Assembly: GCA_016222945.1 (NCBI GenBank)
Contig: JACRPY010000006.1
Location: forward strand, 186,001 to 250,000
Direction of reading: 5' to 3'
DNA length: 64,000 nucleotides
Origin: Methanobacterium sp.
GTDB taxonomy: Archaea; Methanobacteriota; Methanobacteria; Methanobacteriales; Methanobacteriaceae
Both the position numbers and the translations under genes were made by a program. The notes under the pieces were generated by a model. It worked only from the letters and a program-made list of their open reading frames with translations, had not been told where the DNA came from and searched no databases. Positions 61,397 to 64,000 of this stretch are shown here, one piece after another. Within the stretch, counting starts at the first letter, position 1, and each line of letters opens with the position of its first letter.

Positions 61397-63679
61397 TCAA
61401 TCTAATCTTTCTATTTCCATTAAATCAAGTATTTGTCTTATTATAAATAATGTTCCTTCTTTATCCAATGGTTTATTATCATTACCACATTTTGGAGAGT
61501 ATATGCATGCTGGACATCCTTCTTCACAGGTACAGTCTCTTACAAGCTCGTAGGTCATTTTAAATATTTCTTCCATTAAATCGAACGCTTTTTCAGTTAA
61601 TCCAATCCCTCCTTCAAATCCATCGTAGATAAAGATTGTAGCCATTTTAGTGTCTTCATGGGAGGGTGTGGAAACACCTCCTATATCGAATCTGTCACAC
61701 ATAACGTGGAAGGGAATAATAGATATCATAGCGTGTTCAAGTCCATGAATGCCTCCTTCAAAAACCTCTTTTTTATCTATAGCACATTTAAGACCTTCTT
61801 TAACATTTTCAGGTAGGGTGATCCACATGCCTTTTGTTTTAAACTGGATTGGAGGTAATTTAAGGTTTCTAACACTAACTATTTTACTTTTTTCTATTAC
61901 TTTATATTTGGGATAAGATTCACTAACTTTAAGCTCTCCAAATGAAATTTTCAAATTACCTACTTTGTGTTCTTCTAATTCTTTAAGTATTTTTATATCA
62001 ATATCTTTTTGAACACTTGTATGGCTGTTAACATCTTTTTTAACTACTTTTATCGTATTTTTAGCTAAACTGAAGTCATGTACAATATAGGTTTCTCCTT
62101 TATTAATTAATACTGCCCCTTTATGTGCTTCTGTGTAAGCCTGTCTTTTATCCATGGTTTCAAGAACTTTTCCTTTGTGATACACATTAAATATTTCAGA
62201 AGATGTATTGCCCAGATTAACTTTAAATGGAGGATATTCTGTTCCTGAGTACTTCCAACCTTCAGATGATTTTTCAATCATTTTTTTGGAAGCTAATGAC
62301 TTTAAATGGTCCGTTACATCTGTTTCAAAATCAATTTTCATCATATCTGGCTTTACAGGCATTTCTTTTGCTGCACACATTAAATGACCTTCAATAATAG
62401 GGAAATTGGATAAATCAATAACTGCATGTTCATGGGGTTTATCAAAGAAAACTTGAGGATGCTTCATAAAATACTGGTCTAAAGGATTTTGGAAGGCTAC
62501 AAGTGTTACAATAGAATCATCAGTTCCCCTTCCAGCACGACCTGCCTGTTGCCATGTTGACATTATTGTTCCAGGATAACCTGAAATTATAACAGAATCC
62601 AGCGAACCAATGTCAATACCTAATTCCAGGGCATTTGTAGCTGTTACTCCTTTTAAAGTGCCATTTTTAAGATTATTTTCTATTTCACGTCTGTCTTGAG
62701 CAAGGTAACCTGCACGGTAGATGGAAATTTTATCTGCAAGCTCAGGGTTTATTTCAGCTATTTCTTTCCTAGAACGTCTTCCAATTAATTCTGCCATTTT
62801 TCTGGAAGTTGTAAAGCATAATGTCTGTAGTTTGTTTAATAGGAATAATTGGAACAGATTTTGGGATTCTACGTGTGTTGTGGTCTTTCCCTCACTGTCA
62901 AAATAGGGATTGTAAAATATAAAATGTTTTTTTCCTTTAGGGGAACCGTCAGTAGATATTAATTTAAATTTAACTCCCACTAACTTCTCGCTAAATTCCA
63001 TGGGATTGGCAAGGGTTGCTGTTGATAAAACAAATTGAGGGTCAGAGCCATAATAGTTAAAAATTCTTTGAAATCTTCTAAGTAAAAAAGCAACATTAGA
63101 ACCGAAAACACCCCTATACTGGTGTGCTTCGTCAATTACAACAAATTTGAGGTTGCTCATGAAGTTTTCCCATTGATGATGCCATGGCAGGATGTTATGG
63201 AGCTCATAGGGGTTGGTTACAACAATTCGTGAGTTTTTTCTAATCTGCCTTTTATCTTCTGGACTTGTATCTCCATCATAAACTTCAGGATTTAAGTTCA
63301 TTCCACAGTATTTTTCAAGTTCTTTCATTGATTTATGCTGATCATTTGCAAGAGCCTTTGCAGGGTAAATATAAAGTGCTGTAGCATTCTTATCATGGAT
63401 TAATTTTTCAAAAATAGGTATATTAAAAGCAAGAGTCTTTCCAGAAGCTGTAGGGGTGGTTATAACCACATTTTCCCCGGCACGCAGATAATCTATGGCA
63501 TTGCACTGATGTTTATAAAGTCTGATATTTTTTCTTTTTAAGTAATTCTTTATATATTGGGGTAAAATAGCCTTTGTATCACCATAAACTGGTTTTTGTG
63601 GTTTTAATGTTTCTATATGTTCTAAACGATTTTTATACCACTTTTTTGAGTCTAATGTATCTAGAATATTGTTTATCAT
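61397..63679 (-). CDS. DEAD/DEAH helicase, Hrq1/YprA family (DUF1998)
   Basis: This superfamily 2 helicase of 760 residues has NVVITTPTASGKTLAFNIPI (Walker A), VVIDEAHQYRGVFGSN (DEAH), LSTATLANPMEF, ELGIDIGSLDSVIISGYPGT and QQAGRAGRG. A C-terminal DUF1998 domain holds a four-Cys site (CTCEEGCPACIYSPKCG). Related Hrq1/MrfA helicases act in DNA repair, including crosslinks. It begins the minus-strand cluster with SWIM, RNase J-like and M24 genes. Confidence 0.92.
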   Translation of the reverse strand: MINNILDTLDSKKWYKNRLEHIETLKPQKPVYGDTKAILPQYIKNYLKRKNIRLYKHQCNAIDYLRAGENVVITTPTASGKTLAFNIPIFEKLIHDKNATALYIYPAKALANDQHKSMKELEKYCGMNLNPEVYDGDTSPEDKRQIRKNSRIVVTNPYELHNILPWHHQWENFMSNLKFVVIDEAHQYRGVFGSNVAFLLRRFQRIFNYYGSDPQFVLSTATLANPMEFSEKLVGVKFKLISTDGSPKGKKHFIFYNPYFDSEGKTTTHVESQNLFQLFLLNKLQTLCFTTSRKMAELIGRRSRKEIAEINPELADKISIYRAGYLAQDRREIENNLKNGTLKGVTATNALELGIDIGSLDSVIISGYPGTIMSTWQQAGRAGRGTDDSIVTLVAFQNPLDQYFMKHPQVFFDKPHEHAVIDLSNFPIIEGHLMCAAKEMPVKPDMMKIDFETDVTDHLKSLASKKMIEKSSEGWKYSGTEYPPFKVNLGNTSSEIFNVYHKGKVLETMDKRQAYTEAHKGAVLINKGETYIVHDFSLAKNTIKVVKKDVNSHTSVQKDIDIKILKELEEHKVGNLKISFGELKVSESYPKYKVIEKSKIVSVRNLKLPPIQFKTKGMWITLPENVKEGLKCAIDKKEVFEGGIHGLEHAMISIIPFHVMCDRFDIGGVSTPSHEDTKMATIFIYDGFEGGIGLTEKAFDLMEEIFKMTYELVRDCTCEEGCPACIYSPKCGNDNKPLDKEGTLFIIRQILDLMEIERLD

Positions 63680-63942
63680 TAACGATTCCTTTATAATGGG
63701 TGATTTAGGCTTAAATGGATTAAAATAGGGAAATATTATTTAAATATTAATTTAATTTTAATTAAGAGGAATTGTTATAAAACATCCTCTAAATTTAAAT
63801 TCTAAATTTCTTAACTTCTCTTTCATCTAATTAAGTAAAACTATGATTTAAACTTTTCTTTTTATAAAAAAACTCTTGATAATTTCTTATTAATTAGTAT
63901 ATGTTCATGAGGCATGTTTAATATGGCTTAAATTGTAGCTAT
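63680..63942. other. A+T-rich spacer upstream of the helicase gene
   Basis: These 263 nt lie between the helicase start and the end of the exonuclease III gene, both minus strand. They hold no frame, RNA gene or palindrome of the dispersed family that I could see, and should contain the helicase promoter. Confidence 0.4.
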
Positions 63943-64000
63943 TTACTCTAATTCTATATTTATGCCAACAGGACAGTGATCAGAGCCCATTACCTCATTT
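63943..64000 (-). CDS. Exodeoxyribonuclease III (ExoIII/APE1-like), C-terminal end only
   Basis: The minus-strand frame entering from the right edge reads NEVMGSDHCPVGINIELE and stops at 63943-63945. MGSDHCPV is the conserved C-terminal motif of exonuclease III/AP endonuclease proteins, holding the catalytic Asp-His pair. Only 18 residues are visible, so assignment rests on this motif. A DNA-repair gene next to an Hrq1-like helicase is a sensible context. Confidence 0.75.
   Translation of the reverse strand, partial: NEVMGSDHCPVGINIELE

Overview
The window is archaeal and looks like a chromosome piece from a methanogen of the order Methanobacteriales, probably genus Methanobacterium. This is inferred from the gene order (S10/spc-type ribosomal operon, then RNA polymerase subunits, enolase and mevalonate-pathway genes), the GGTGAT-type ribosome binding sites, the high A+T content and archaea-only genes such as RNase P Rpp29, archaeal adenylate kinase, isopentenyl phosphate kinase and a tRNA with bulge-helix-bulge introns. 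No database search was possible.

Positions 1-18,933, all on the plus strand, form an information-processing superoperon. It runs aIF1 (partial), rnp1, uS17, uL14, uL24, eS4, uL5, uS14, uS8, uL6, eL32, eL19, uL18, uS5, uL30, uL15, secY, adkA, an EMC3/TMCO1-like insertase, eL34, cmk, eL14, cbf5, tRNA-Ser(GGA), uS13, uS4, uS11, rpo3, eL18, uL13, uS9, rpo10, a two-intron tRNA-Pro(GGG), rpo6, eno, a ferredoxin and uS2. uS14, rpo10 and rpo6 were found by direct reading. From 18,956 to 25,181 come a MEMO1-family gene and an isoprenoid-lipid block (mvk, ipk, fni, RNase J, prenyl synthase), then gltX, dapL, a winged-helix AAA+ ATPase and purA.

From about 31 kb the window turns accessory. It holds a CPBP membrane protease, an ArsR regulator with a perfect inverted repeat over its promoter, a bacterial-type Lon, and zinc-ribbon proteins. 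A 7.8-kb pair follows: an unrecognised 678-residue protein and a 1,895-residue RHS/YD-repeat protein ending in an HEWGH-containing tip. Next are a histidine kinase, acylphosphatase, two secreted Cys/His-rich paralogues, a K+ channel, a nucleotidyltransferase/HEPN-like pair lying between two 242-nt copies of one gene's 3' end, and a CARF-winged-helix regulator with no CRISPR array in the window. The last part carries a DUF2085 protein with an apparent AUU start, trehalose-6-phosphate synthase with a GHMP kinase, and a minus-strand cluster (M24 peptidase, RNase J-like enzyme, SWIM protein, Hrq1-like helicase) followed by the end of an exonuclease III gene.

The most unusual signal running through the window is a dispersed family of compound palindromes: short hairpins, mostly with 3-nt loops and different arm sequences, joined by a GGYRCCCC-like linker. 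Copies lie between ribosomal genes, at the 3' end of tRNA-Ser, inside a decayed gene, and as a 48-nt in-frame insertion in the RNase J-like gene, flanked by a 6-bp direct repeat.
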